A stretch of 64,000 nucleotides of DNA from Chitinophaga sancti (GTDB taxonomy: Bacteria; Bacteroidota; Bacteroidia; Chitinophagales; Chitinophagaceae), in the NCBI RefSeq assembly GCF_034087045.1, contig NZ_CP139247.1, positions 3,932,001-3,996,000 of the forward strand, written 5' to 3'. The notes beneath the pieces were generated by a model, which was not told the origin of the DNA, ran no database searches, and saw nothing but the letters and a program-made list of their open reading frames with translations. This document shows, piece after piece, positions 25,278 to 34,040 of this stretch; the first letter of the stretch is position 1; every line of letters begins with the position of its first letter. Both the position numbers and the translations under genes were made by a program.

Positions 25278-25560
25278 ACCTGTAATTTTATTTGACAGTC
25301 AGCACAATCTTACCCTGGATATGTCCATTAGCAGCGCATTCATGTACTTCCTTCGTATTCATACCTGTAATTTTATTTGACAGTCAGCACAATCTTACCC
25401 TGGATATGCCCATTGGCAGCGCATTCATGTACTTCCTTCATATTCATACCTGTAATTTTATTTGACAGTCAGCACAATCTTACCCTGGATATGTCCATTA
25501 GCAGCGCATTCATGTACTTCCTTCGTATTCATACCTGTAATTTTATTTGACAGTCAGCAC
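25272..25560 (-). repeat. Tandem array, 85-bp unit x 3 plus a partial, joining two genes
   Basis: The phrase ATTCATACCTGTAATTTTAT recurs at 25272, 25357, 25442 and 25527, exactly 85 bp apart. Copies are nearly identical. Each unit joins the last 14 codons and stop of the MDR oxidoreductase (ending GKIVLTVK), the 10-bp spacer AATTACAGGT and the first codons of the SnoaL-like gene (ATGAATATGAAGGAA). The array therefore lies exactly across the gene junction. Confidence 0.95.
25288..25532 (-). other. Three tandem 24-codon chimeric mini-ORFs
   Basis: Each 85-bp unit encodes, on the minus strand, an open frame of 24 codons plus TAA: 25532-25458, 25447-25373 and 25362-25288. The peptide begins MNTKEVHECA (or MNMKEVHECA), as the SnoaL-like gene begins MNMKE, and ends ANGHIQGKIVLTVK, the C terminus of the oxidoreductase. 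The spacing between successive stop and start codons is 10 bp, as at the real gene junction. They could be translated by re-initiation, but there is no evidence that they are functional. Confidence 0.5.
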
Positions 25561-26547
25561 AATCTTACCCTGGATATGTCCATTAGCTGCCCGTTCATGT
25601 GCTTTCCGCGCATCAGAGAGGGGAAAGGTGCTATCGATAGAGACATTTACCGTTCCTGCCGCCAGCAAACGACCGAATTCTTCCAGCTGAATTCCATTGG
25701 AGCGTACCTGGGTAGAAGAAACCATGATTCCTCGTTGTGCAGCTTCCTCCGCGTCAGAAAAGCCTAAAAATACCGGGAATAAGGCACCACCACGTTTTAT
25801 TGATTTTAGGAAACGACCTGTACCCGGACCGCCAAGGGTATCAAGCACTAAATCAACATCCTGCACCACAGCTTCAGGCGCTTGTTTGGTATAGTCAATA
25901 AATTCATCGGCACCTATCGAGTGTAGAAATGCTTCATGTTTGCCAGAAGCCACTGCTATAACATGCGCTCCTTTCCATTTAGCCAATTGTACAGCCAGAT
26001 GTCCAACACCGCCGGCTGCGCCATTTACGAGTACCTTTTTGCCATTGAGGGGAACCGGATGGTGTTTGTGGGCCTGAAGCGGATTTGGTGCATCATGCCC
26101 CAGTTCTATGAGGAATTGCCATGCCGTCAACCCGGCCATCGGTGCAGCCGCAGCATGAATATGATCAATACCCGCCGGCTTGTGTGCAAAGTCCGAAGCC
26201 GGTGCAGCTACAAATTCAGCATAAGCGGCGCTTTCGCCCACACTGGGAAAACGAACCATGCTAAATACTTCATCGCCTTCAGAAAAACCCTCTACACCTT
26301 TGCCAACAGCGGTAACAACACCAGAAACATCCGTACCCGGAATAATAGGGAAGGGGATATTGGGTCTCCATTCCGGAGGTAGCATTTTAAAACCTTCGCG
26401 CAGATACCAGTCTGGTGGATTGATGCCGATGGCATGCACGCGAACGAGGAGCTGACCATCTTTCAATTCCGGCATAGGTGCATCGTCGTAGCTCAATACT
26501 TCCGGACCTCCGTATGCATGTAGGCGGATTGCTTTCATTTGTTCCAT
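25543..26547 (-). CDS. NADP-dependent MDR-superfamily oxidoreductase (quinone reductase-like)
   Basis: This 334-aa medium-chain dehydrogenase/reductase lacks the zinc ligands of alcohol dehydrogenases. It has the GroES-like N-terminal domain (DGQLLVRVHAIGINPPDWYL, GTDVSGVVTAVGKGVEGF) and a Rossmann domain with VLVNGAAGGVGHLAVQLAK. It resembles zeta-crystallin-like quinone reductases. First gene before the SnoaL-like gene on the same strand. Its last 14 codons are repeated downstream. Confidence 0.88.
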   Translation of the reverse strand: MEQMKAIRLHAYGGPEVLSYDDAPMPELKDGQLLVRVHAIGINPPDWYLREGFKMLPPEWRPNIPFPIIPGTDVSGVVTAVGKGVEGFSEGDEVFSMVRFPSVGESAAYAEFVAAPASDFAHKPAGIDHIHAAAAPMAGLTAWQFLIELGHDAPNPLQAHKHHPVPLNGKKVLVNGAAGGVGHLAVQLAKWKGAHVIAVASGKHEAFLHSIGADEFIDYTKQAPEAVVQDVDLVLDTLGGPGTGRFLKSIKRGGALFPVFLGFSDAEEAAQRGIMVSSTQVRSNGIQLEEFGRLLAAGTVNVSIDSTFPLSDARKAHERAANGHIQGKIVLTVK

Positions 26548-26564
26548 ATATGATTTGTTTATAA

Positions 26565-27050
26565 GGATAAGTATCTCATATAGATACCTGTCCTTTGGTT
26601 AAAAGATTATCAAAAAACGTTTGCAGAGAAATTCATTTGTAGGGATAGGTATCTCATATAGGTACCCGCCCTTTGGTTAAAAGATTTTCTGAAAATGTTT
26701 GCAGAGAGAATCATTTATAGGCATGTGTATCTCATTAAGGTACCCCACCCTTTGTTTAGAAAGATTTTCAAGAAACGTTTGCAGAGAGAATCATTTATAG
26801 GCATGTGTATCTCATTAAGGTACCCCACCCTTTGTTTAGAAAGATTTTCAAGAAGCGTTTGCAGAGAGAATCATTTATAGGCATGTGTATCCCATTAAGG
26901 TACCCGCCCCTTAGTTAAATGATATTCTATAAATATTTGCAAAGAGATTCACTCATAGGCATACGTATCCCATATAGGTACCCGTCCTATTGAAATCAGA
27001 TCCCGTTATTTGTTAGTTAAAAGACTTCCTAAAAACGTTTGGAGAGAGAT
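26565..27050 (-). repeat. Tandem array, 78-80-bp unit x 6, seeded by the AraC gene 3' end
   Basis: The landmark GTATCTCAT/GTATCCCAT recurs at 26571, 26649, 26727, 26807, 26887 and 26965. Each unit also contains AAAAGATTTTCTGAAAATG and TTTGCAGAGAGAATCA. That part matches the end of the AraC-family gene (AAAAGACTTCCTAAAAACG and TTTGGAGAGAGATTCG on the plus strand), which encodes NLSPNVFRKSFN and the TAA stop. Two adjacent copies (landmarks 26727 and 26807) are almost identical, which suggests recent expansion. Confidence 0.93.
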
Positions 27051-27903
27051 TCGTATGCCGCTTAAACAACTTATTAAAAGACTGCGGGTGCTCAAAACCC
27101 AATTGATATGCAATTTCTGCCACCGTCTGCCTGGTCGTACTCAAAGCCACCTTGGCTTTTTCAATGAGCCGGTCATGTATATGTTGCTGTGCACTCTGGC
27201 CGGTGAGTGACCGAAGCATATCAGTAAGATACCTTGGAGACACCTGTAGCTGTGCCGCCACCTCAGGAACCGTAGGAATACCTCCCTGTGGGTCTGTAAA
27301 CCGGCTTTCCAGGTATTTATTCATCTCTGTGATCAGATCATGGTGAATGGTCTTCCGGGTAAGGAATTGCCTGTTATAAAACCGGTTACTGTAATTCAGC
27401 AATAACTCAATCTGAGTAACCAATACATCCTGGCTAAAGGCATCCGTATTATTATCCAGCTCATCCGCAATATTCTCAAATATTCCACCGATCACTTTTT
27501 TCTCTTTGTCGGACAGAAAGAGGGCCTCATTCACCGCATATGAGAAAAATCCATATTGCTGAATGCGCTGTCCCAGGGCATAATTCCGGATCAGGTCTGC
27601 GTGAAAAAGCAGCAGATAACCATCCAGACAACTGACTTCGCCAGACATGGTCACCACCTGGTTGGGGGCTAAAAAGGCCATGCCGCCTTCTGAAAAGTCA
27701 TACCAGGCCTGTCCATACCGCATCTGACCGCTGAAATCTTTCTTAAATGCAATCTTGTAGAAATCAATCATGAACCTTTTCCCGGTAAAGTCGCCACTGA
27801 TCTGATCCTTGTCATAATTGACCAGGGCCACCAGCGGATGGAGCGGTTTGGGCATATCCATATCCCGCATAAATTCGGAGATACTTTTATAAATGATTGT
27901 CAT
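27013..27903 (-). CDS. AraC-family transcriptional regulator
   Basis: This 296-aa regulator has an N-terminal cupin-type sensor (residues about 20-150; DFSEGGMAFLAPNQVVTM) and a C-terminal DNA-binding domain with VPEVAAQLQVSPRYLTDML and VAEIAYQLGFEHPQSFNKLF. Downstream on the same strand, after a repeat array, lies the MDR oxidoreductase, a common target of such regulators. Its last 12 codons are the seed of the array. Confidence 0.88.
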   Translation of the reverse strand: MTIIYKSISEFMRDMDMPKPLHPLVALVNYDKDQISGDFTGKRFMIDFYKIAFKKDFSGQMRYGQAWYDFSEGGMAFLAPNQVVTMSGEVSCLDGYLLLFHADLIRNYALGQRIQQYGFFSYAVNEALFLSDKEKKVIGGIFENIADELDNNTDAFSQDVLVTQIELLLNYSNRFYNRQFLTRKTIHHDLITEMNKYLESRFTDPQGGIPTVPEVAAQLQVSPRYLTDMLRSLTGQSAQQHIHDRLIEKAKVALSTTRQTVAEIAYQLGFEHPQSFNKLFKRHTNLSPNVFRKSFN

Positions 27904-27985
27904 GGTACAAAGGTGAGGAAAGCTGGCAAATAAAAATTAGCCTATCTGGTAAAAAGTGTAGCCTGTAGGTAAATGAGTGTTTTTT

Positions 27986-28050
27986 TATATTTGTGGCCTA
28001 TGAGTGTACGAAAATATTCTCCATCAGGTATCCGAATAAAACATTCATGA
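27986..28050 (+). pseudogene. Promoter and 16-codon gene start cut off next to the IS110 element
   Basis: TATATTTG (27986-27993) is a perfect -7 element on the plus strand, divergent from the AraC gene. Seven bases later an ATG (28000) opens MSVRKYSPSGIRIKHS and a TGA. The short frame looks like the beginning of a gene whose remainder was lost when the adjacent IS110-type element arrived. The identity of the lost gene is unknown. Confidence 0.35.
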
Positions 28051-29540
28051 AAAAGGGAATTCACCAATGGGTAATGAAAACCATTTTTCAAAGAAAACCC
28101 TCATGAACCGAATTCACAAACGACTATGAAAATGGTGGTACCTTCGACAAAAGTACTACCATGGAACAATCACATATCAGTTTTGAACAGGTTGTGAGTC
28201 GTGGCTGTGGCCTCGATGTTCACCAGGAGAATGTAGTAGCTACCATCAGGGGTGATAATTTGCAGGAACAAACCCGCACTTTTAGCACCTTCACAAGTTC
28301 ACTTAAGGACCTGGTAGCCTGGTTGGAAGAATCGGGCATTACACATGTCGCAATGGAGAGCACGGGTGTTTACTGGAAGCCTGTTTTTAATATACTAGAA
28401 CCTCACTTTGAACTTATTTTGGTCAATGCCCGGCATATTAAATATGTGCCGGGTCATAAGACTGATCGTAATGACAGTGCCTGGATTGCAAAATTATTGC
28501 TAAGCGGGCTACTAAAAGGAAGTTTTATTCCACCCCAATACACTCGTGAATTACGGGAATTGTACCGATACAAACGTAAAGTAATAGGCCAACGCTCCAG
28601 TGAATATAACCGATTACAGAACATTTTAGAGACTGCCAATATCAAATTGAGCAGCGTTGTCAGTGATGTGTTCGGCATAAGCGGCTGGTCAATGATCTCT
28701 GCTATTATTGATGGAGAACAGGATCCCATGATATTGGCCAATCTGGCCAAAGTAGGCTCAAAATCAAGAAGCAAGAACTTATTCTTGCTTTAGAAGGTAA
28801 TCTTAATGAGCATCACCGTTTTATGCTCAACCTGTCTAAAGCTGCTATCTTACAGCTAAATGAACTGCTTTGTCAGGTAGATAACCGTATTGATCAGTAC
28901 TTAAGAAAATGGGAAGAAGAAGTAAAATTACTTCAGACTATTCCCGGAGTACAAAAACAAACAGCTACAGCCATCTTAGCCGAAATAGGTACAGATATGC
29001 ATGCCTTCCCAAATCAGCATCATTTAGCCAGTTGGTGTGGCTTATGTCCGGGTAATAATGAAAGTGCCGGAAAAAAGAAAAGTGAACGTATCAATCATGG
29101 CAACAGTTCTCTTAAAACAGCACTGGTGGAGGCGGCCTGGGCCGCTGTACATACAAAGGAATCTTATCTGAAAAGAAGATATTACTCTTTAAGTGTGCGA
29201 AGAGGTAAAAAACGTGCTCTTATCGCCATTGCACACAAAATCCTCATTGCCACTTATTTTATACTCAAAAATAGAGTGCCATATATGGAACCGGATAATC
29301 AGGAGTGGCTTAAAAAAAGAAAGCAGGCGCAGATAAATAATTATCTCAGGCGCCTGCGCGAGCTTGAGGCATTACCCCCATCTCAATAAGATTACTAAGT
29401 TACAAAAATCGACCTCTTATTGGTGCTTTTTAAGCCTGTAAAGAAAACTGATTTAAGACTCTAAGTACAAACGATTGTTGCTATAAGCACGAAATGAAAA
29501 TTTTAAGCATATAGAGTCATATCAAAATTATGACACAGAC
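28051..29540 (+). mobile_element. IS110-family insertion sequence (approximate limits)
   Basis: The core is the transposase gene at 28161-29389. Non-coding flanks of about 110 bp (left) and 150 bp (right) probably belong to the element. IS110 elements lack terminal inverted repeats, so the ends cannot be fixed from one copy. The left flank has a TACCTTCG -7-like element (28139-28146) and the hairpin GGTGGTAC/GTACTACC (28134-28160) abutting the start codon. The right flank has the inverted repeat GACTCTA/TAGAGTC at 29457-29463 and 29512-29518. In this family one flank encodes the bridge RNA that selects target DNA. Confidence 0.65.
28161..29389 (+). pseudogene. IS110-family transposase, broken by a one-base deletion
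   Basis: Frame 1 (28161-28793) carries the RuvC-like DEDD domain: GLDVHQENVVAT, VAMESTGVYWKP and GHKTDRNDSAWIAKLL. The second frame (open from about 28755; its first ATG at 28823) carries the Transposase_20 domain: LQTIPGVQKQTATAILAEIG and SWCGLCPGNNESAGKKKS, which includes the catalytic serine. Restoring one G in CCAAAGTAGGC near 28752-28760 gives the continuous reading LAKGRLKIKKQELILALEG. The deletion leaves no obvious slippery heptamer, so I regard this as an inactivated gene rather than programmed frameshifting. Confidence 0.9.
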
Positions 29541-29555
29541 TAACTATTTTCAATG

Positions 29556-29594
29556 AAAAAGGGGCCGTCCCGAAGGTTGACACGCCCCCTTTTC
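29556..29594 (-). terminator. Terminator of the GH31 gene
   Basis: On the minus strand AAAAGGGGGC... pairs with GGCCCCTTTTTC to form a GC-rich stem with a T tail, directly past the GH31 stop. Confidence 0.6.
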
Positions 29595-29600
29595 TGTTAT

Positions 29601-31745
29601 TTAAAAACTCAATTTGCCATCTTTCCCTATCATTCCACTCTTCTCTTCTTTTCCTATAACAGCCTTCATCATTTTGTAAGCATGCTTACCTGCATACCCC
29701 CCACTTACTTTCCAGCTAAGGGTTTTCGTCGCATCATCCCATAAAAACGCCGTTGTTCTTGTAGCGCCTTTTATATAATTGTAAGAAGTACCATCATCTT
29801 CCACCATATTAAAACTGCCGTTTTTACCCGGATAGATATGTATTTCAAGCGGAGCTGTAGTAGCCTGTTCTGAATATTGCACAACAGGACTGAGCGGCAA
29901 TATCGTGCCCGCCCGCACATATACGGGGATCTCATCCAATTGCTTATTTACTTCGATCGTCTTTGGCCCTGTAATTTTTTCTCCACTAAAGTAATCATAC
30001 CACGTATCAGCTGGTATATACACCCGCCGCTTGCCACCTGCATTTAATACTGGCGCAGCTAATACGCCTTTACCAAACAACCATTCATCCGTCATATTCG
30101 CAACAGTCGTATCGGTAGGGAACTCCATCACCAGCGGTCGCATAATAGGTGCGCCATTGTTGTATGCTTCGTGTCCGAGACTGTAAGTATAAGGTAACAG
30201 CTGGTATCTCAGCTCCAGCGCTTTGCGTATGGCCGCTTCACCATCATCCCCCCACAAAAATGGAAAGCGGGCAGTAGTGCCGAAATCTGAATGTGAACGC
30301 ATGATAGGGAAGAACACCCCTGCCTGGAACCAGCGTACCAAAGTCTCTTTTTCCGGCGTGCCGTGAAAACCACCAATGTCGCAGGCACCGTAGTACATGC
30401 CGGCAAGACTGAAGTTCAACAGGTCTTTGGGTACATCGGCCAGTGAAGACCAGGAAGACTGTATATCGCCATCCCAGGTACAATAACCAAAGCGTTGATT
30501 GCCGGGGCTAAATGCCCTGTTAATCGTGAAGTGGCGATAGTTCGGCCGTACGGTTGACAGTAAGTTGCATTGTGCAGTATTCCACCAATAATAACAGGTA
30601 TAATAAGATTCGCCTTCATCATCCCACCATGCATCTACGCCTGCCTGTAACATAGGTTTTGTTCTGTCTTCAAACCATTGCCGCAGATCTGCATTGCTAA
30701 AGTTCAGGTCACGGCTATCCGTATGTGGGTTCATCAACCAACCGTTTTTTCTGGCAGTATCCAGTCGTTGATCATTGCCCAGTCTTGGTTTGCGGATGCC
30801 GATAAATTTCACGCCCTGCGCTTTCATATCAGCTATCTGTTTGGCCGGATGGGGGAACAGTTTTGGATTGAAAGTGAAATCACTATAACCTTTCTGTCCT
30901 TCTTTAGGTACAGTATAATCAGGTGTAGTGGTGTACCATTCAAAGTCAAAAATAAAGGCGTCTACAGGTAGATGAAGTGTCCGGAATTTGGTGAGTACAT
31001 TCGAAATATAGGTGCTATCTTCCCATCCCCACTGACTTTGCAGGTATCCAAAAGCCCATCTGGGTGGTAGTTTAGGTTGCCCGGTCAGTTTTACATAACC
31101 TTTGGCACCATCGTAAATGGTGCTCGCCGGCCAAAGGTACAGGTTAGCAATTTTGGATGGAAATTTCCATGCTAACTGGTTGTGATTTGTAGTCCAGCTA
31201 GCTGGTTGATTATCATTGGCCGCAACACCAAACGCACTGTAGCCTGTCGTATTCCAAAGATATGGAATGCCAGCTACGCCATTGCCTACAGCAGAACCGG
31301 ACTGGCTTTTTGTAAGGTCTTTGGAAGAGATATTGCCGGCGCCATACAGTAATCCCTGTATAGTATGATCAATCTCAACCGAAGAGTCGGTAAAGCGGTA
31401 GGCACCGTTCTGTATCAGCGGCTGACCTTTTGCATCATACAATGACCAGGTGCCGGTAGTGGTATTGATGGTTAACTGGCCATAAGCAGTTTTGATCCCA
31501 TATAACGGAGGGGTCGAAACTACGGTGTACGGCGAGGATGCACTGTTACCGGATGCGATAAAAGTGCTTTTAATCATTTCTCCGTTTAAGCTGAGACAAA
31601 ATGCAGCATTGTTAGTGGTAAATAATCCTACCTGATGGCCGCCTGCATTCACAATGATCCCGTTAGAGGTCTTTCTGACCTGAGCATTCGTGGTAAAAAC
31701 TGCTGCCTGCATTGCAAGGAGCAGCAATAGCATCTTGTTTTTCAT
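29601..31745 (-). CDS. Glycoside hydrolase family 31 (alpha-glucosidase/alpha-xylosidase type), exported
   Basis: This 714-aa enzyme has a signal peptide (MLLLLLAMQAAVFTTNAQ). It consists of an N-terminal beta-sandwich (about 25-225), a (beta/alpha)8 catalytic domain (about 230-570) with LPPRWAFGYLQSQWGW, the nucleophile segment DAWWDDEGE (nucleophile probably Asp376, by alignment to the D-M-x-E of the family) and the acid/base segment WDGDIQSSW (Asp427), and C-terminal beta-domains. It hydrolyses alpha-linked glucosides or xylosides, probably in the periplasm. It is preceded by a 12-bp palindrome that may bind a LacI-type repressor. Confidence 0.9.
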   Translation of the reverse strand: MKNKMLLLLLAMQAAVFTTNAQVRKTSNGIIVNAGGHQVGLFTTNNAAFCLSLNGEMIKSTFIASGNSASSPYTVVSTPPLYGIKTAYGQLTINTTTGTWSLYDAKGQPLIQNGAYRFTDSSVEIDHTIQGLLYGAGNISSKDLTKSQSGSAVGNGVAGIPYLWNTTGYSAFGVAANDNQPASWTTNHNQLAWKFPSKIANLYLWPASTIYDGAKGYVKLTGQPKLPPRWAFGYLQSQWGWEDSTYISNVLTKFRTLHLPVDAFIFDFEWYTTTPDYTVPKEGQKGYSDFTFNPKLFPHPAKQIADMKAQGVKFIGIRKPRLGNDQRLDTARKNGWLMNPHTDSRDLNFSNADLRQWFEDRTKPMLQAGVDAWWDDEGESYYTCYYWWNTAQCNLLSTVRPNYRHFTINRAFSPGNQRFGYCTWDGDIQSSWSSLADVPKDLLNFSLAGMYYGACDIGGFHGTPEKETLVRWFQAGVFFPIMRSHSDFGTTARFPFLWGDDGEAAIRKALELRYQLLPYTYSLGHEAYNNGAPIMRPLVMEFPTDTTVANMTDEWLFGKGVLAAPVLNAGGKRRVYIPADTWYDYFSGEKITGPKTIEVNKQLDEIPVYVRAGTILPLSPVVQYSEQATTAPLEIHIYPGKNGSFNMVEDDGTSYNYIKGATRTTAFLWDDATKTLSWKVSGGYAGKHAYKMMKAVIGKEEKSGMIGKDGKLSF

Positions 31746-31790
31746 TTTTTCGTGTGGTATAAGTGGGGCGAAAGGTATAAAATATTTTGC

Positions 31791-31802
31791 TAAACCGGTT
31801 TA
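31791..31802 (-). promoter_or_regulatory. LacI-type operator candidate upstream of GH31
   Basis: TAAACCGGTTTA is a perfect 12-bp palindrome with the central CG typical of LacI/PurR-family operators. It lies 46 bp before the GH31 start and overlaps the stop codon of the upstream AraC gene. The downstream TACCTTTC on the minus strand is a fair -7 element. Confidence 0.45.
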
Positions 31803-32720
31803 ACTAATTTTTTGAGCGTATTTTTTAGGTTTTTGACCAATGTACTTTTCGAATGTTCTGGAAAAATGGCTGAGGTTTTCAAAGCCTATCTGGTAACCGG
31901 CTTCAGATACGGATAGTTTCTCTTCGCGGATCAGTCTTGCCGCTTCCTGCATTCTGAAATGCTGATAATAATCATAAATCCCCATGCCGAAAACCTGGGT
32001 GAAGACCTTGCGCATTTTCAATTCATTCATTTCAGCAATTTGTTTCAGCTCGTTAATAGCAGTGGGCTTTTCTAAAGAGGAGATCATCTTATCGCGGACC
32101 TTGTAAATGGATTTGATGTCTTTGTCGCTCAATTTTTGGTGAACGGATTGTTCGCGTTTGCTCAGGCTTTTAAACAGATGGAAGATCAGTTCCATTGCTT
32201 TTAGTTTGTAGTGGTAGTCAGATAATACGCCTGGGGATTCTTTTTTTACTATATCGTTAATAGTGCGGACAATATCATCCGTCATGATCTCTTCTAAAAA
32301 GAAGTCATGGCTGGTGTCAAAGAGATATTGAAACTGGTCTACATCTTTGTTCAGAAATCCTTTTAAATATTCCGCGCTGATCAGCACGGAGACAATCTTT
32401 ACACGGGAATCTTTTTTGAAAGTACTGGTATAGGTGTAAGTAGAGGGGAATACGCGGATGAATGGCTTCTCATTTTTGTTTGGGTGATCGTTGTCAAATG
32501 GATTATTAAAGAAAAAGCAGATACTGTTGTTGATAAATTTTGGTGCAGTTGTGGGGCGGGAGAAGTTTTTCTTTACAGTATAAGCAGCAAAGAACATGGC
32601 CAGGTCGGGAAAAAAGTCAAAGCTTTTATAGTTGTGAATGTCTACATTCTGGAGGTAGTTAGTACCTATATTATAGCCTATTTTATCAAACAATTGAAAG
32701 AAGTCTTGTTGAGTTGACAT
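31800..32720 (-). CDS. AraC-family transcriptional regulator
   Basis: This 306-aa regulator has a C-terminal AraC domain (about 205-305): INELKQIAEMNELKMRKVF and VSEAGYQIGFENLSHFSRTF. The N-terminal part is unlike the cupin sensors of the other AraC proteins here. It is divergent from an FAD-dependent monooxygenase, which it probably controls, and precedes the GH31 gene. Confidence 0.87.
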   Translation of the reverse strand: MSTQQDFFQLFDKIGYNIGTNYLQNVDIHNYKSFDFFPDLAMFFAAYTVKKNFSRPTTAPKFINNSICFFFNNPFDNDHPNKNEKPFIRVFPSTYTYTSTFKKDSRVKIVSVLISAEYLKGFLNKDVDQFQYLFDTSHDFFLEEIMTDDIVRTINDIVKKESPGVLSDYHYKLKAMELIFHLFKSLSKREQSVHQKLSDKDIKSIYKVRDKMISSLEKPTAINELKQIAEMNELKMRKVFTQVFGMGIYDYYQHFRMQEAARLIREEKLSVSEAGYQIGFENLSHFSRTFEKYIGQKPKKYAQKIS

Positions 32721-32788
32721 AATTTTTACGACTATTTTTAGTAGTTATCGTGCTATTTTATTTATAAAGATACATTCATTTTTGTAAG

Positions 32789-33877
32789 ATGAAAAAGCAG
32801 GTATTAATATCGGGAGCAAGCATAGCAGGCCTCTCATTAGCCTATTGGCTAAATCATTTTGGATATGCAGTGACGGTGATTGAGATATCAAAAGGGTTAA
32901 GGAGAGGCGGTTCTCCTATTGATGTGCGGGGTGATGCATTGCGGGTGGCGGAAGAGATGGGGATATTGGATAAGATCAGGGCAAAAGAGCTGGTGCATAC
33001 GGATGAAATTGTGAATGCTGATAATGAAACTATTGTTAGTTTTTCGATCAATGCACAGGCGGAATATAGTGGTGATATTGAGATTACCAGGGATGACCTG
33101 GTGGATATATTGTATGAGAATATTCCTGTTGGGGATGTTCAGCTGATTTTTGATAATAAAATTGAGACAATCACGCAGCACAAAGATCGCGTTGCAGTTA
33201 CTTTTAAAAAAGGAGCGCCCCGTGAATTTGATTTTGTATTTGGGGCGGATGGTACGCATTCATCCGTAAGAAAACTTGTATTTGGGGAAGAGGAAAAGTA
33301 TTCAAAATTCTTCGGTGCTTATTTTGCCATAGTAGAAGCACCTCGTTTGAAAGCTGGAACCGGAGCGGTGATTTACCGTGAACCAGGCAAATTAGCGGCG
33401 TTGTATCCATTTAAAAATGTAGTGAATGCGTTTGTCGTTTTCCGGTCGCCAAAGTTACCGTACGATTATAAGAATGATGCACAACATAAGCAGATCCTGA
33501 AAGACAATTTCAAAGATAGTTCCTGGAAGATACCGGAGATATTGGATGAAATGCAGCATTCCAACAATTTATATTTTGACGAAGTGTGTCAGATCCATAT
33601 GCCTGCGTGGACAAATGGTCGTGTGGCATTAGTGGGTGATGCTGCGCATACAACGGGTTTTCCAACTGGCATGGGTACGAGTCTGGCCATGCAGGGGGCA
33701 AGTATCATCGCACATGCATTGCATGAAAATGAGGATTACAATATTGCATTTGCAAAGTACAATGACACCTACCGCCCTTTTGTAGAAAGTGTGCAGGCAA
33801 GGATTACCCGTGGTTTGAACTGGTTGGTGCCGGAAACTGAAGAAGGTATCCAGGAAACTATAAAACGGTTTTTGTAA
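32789..33877 (+). CDS. FAD-dependent monooxygenase (PHBH/TetX-like)
   Basis: This 362-aa group A flavoprotein monooxygenase has the FAD motif ISGASIAGLSLAYWL at residues about 5-20, the DG motif (VFGADGTHSSVRK) around residue 155 and the GD motif RVALVGDAAHTTGFPTGMG near residue 285. Proteins of this shape hydroxylate aromatic substrates or inactivate antibiotics such as tetracyclines or rifamycins. The substrate cannot be told from sequence alone. It is divergent from an AraC regulator. Confidence 0.87.
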   Translation: MKKQVLISGASIAGLSLAYWLNHFGYAVTVIEISKGLRRGGSPIDVRGDALRVAEEMGILDKIRAKELVHTDEIVNADNETIVSFSINAQAEYSGDIEITRDDLVDILYENIPVGDVQLIFDNKIETITQHKDRVAVTFKKGAPREFDFVFGADGTHSSVRKLVFGEEEKYSKFFGAYFAIVEAPRLKAGTGAVIYREPGKLAALYPFKNVVNAFVVFRSPKLPYDYKNDAQHKQILKDNFKDSSWKIPEILDEMQHSNNLYFDEVCQIHMPAWTNGRVALVGDAAHTTGFPTGMGTSLAMQGASIIAHALHENEDYNIAFAKYNDTYRPFVESVQARITRGLNWLVPETEEGIQETIKRFL

Positions 33878-33983
33878 TATAAAGAAAGATCAGAAGATGA
33901 CTTGCTTTTGCAGCATGCAGTCCTTCTAATAAGCCTTAATAATAGCTGACAAGCTTACCAACTTGCCACCAGCCTGAATAAAA

Positions 33984-34019
33984 ATCGGGCAAACCAATAC
34001 ATGCATTGATTTGCCCGGT
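33984..34019. terminator. Bidirectional terminator between monooxygenase and GH84
   Basis: CGGGCAAA (33986-33993) pairs with TTTGCCCG (34010-34017), and the stem continues through CAAT/ATTG with wobbles. It is shared by the convergent genes. Confidence 0.7.
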
Positions 34020-34040
34020 ACCTATTTTTCTGCATCTAAA

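Noticed and set aside
28161..29389. Programmed ribosomal frameshifting in the IS110 transposase
   Set aside because: No slippery heptamer or stimulatory hairpin is seen at the junction, IS110 elements are normally single-frame, and a one-base deletion explains the break.
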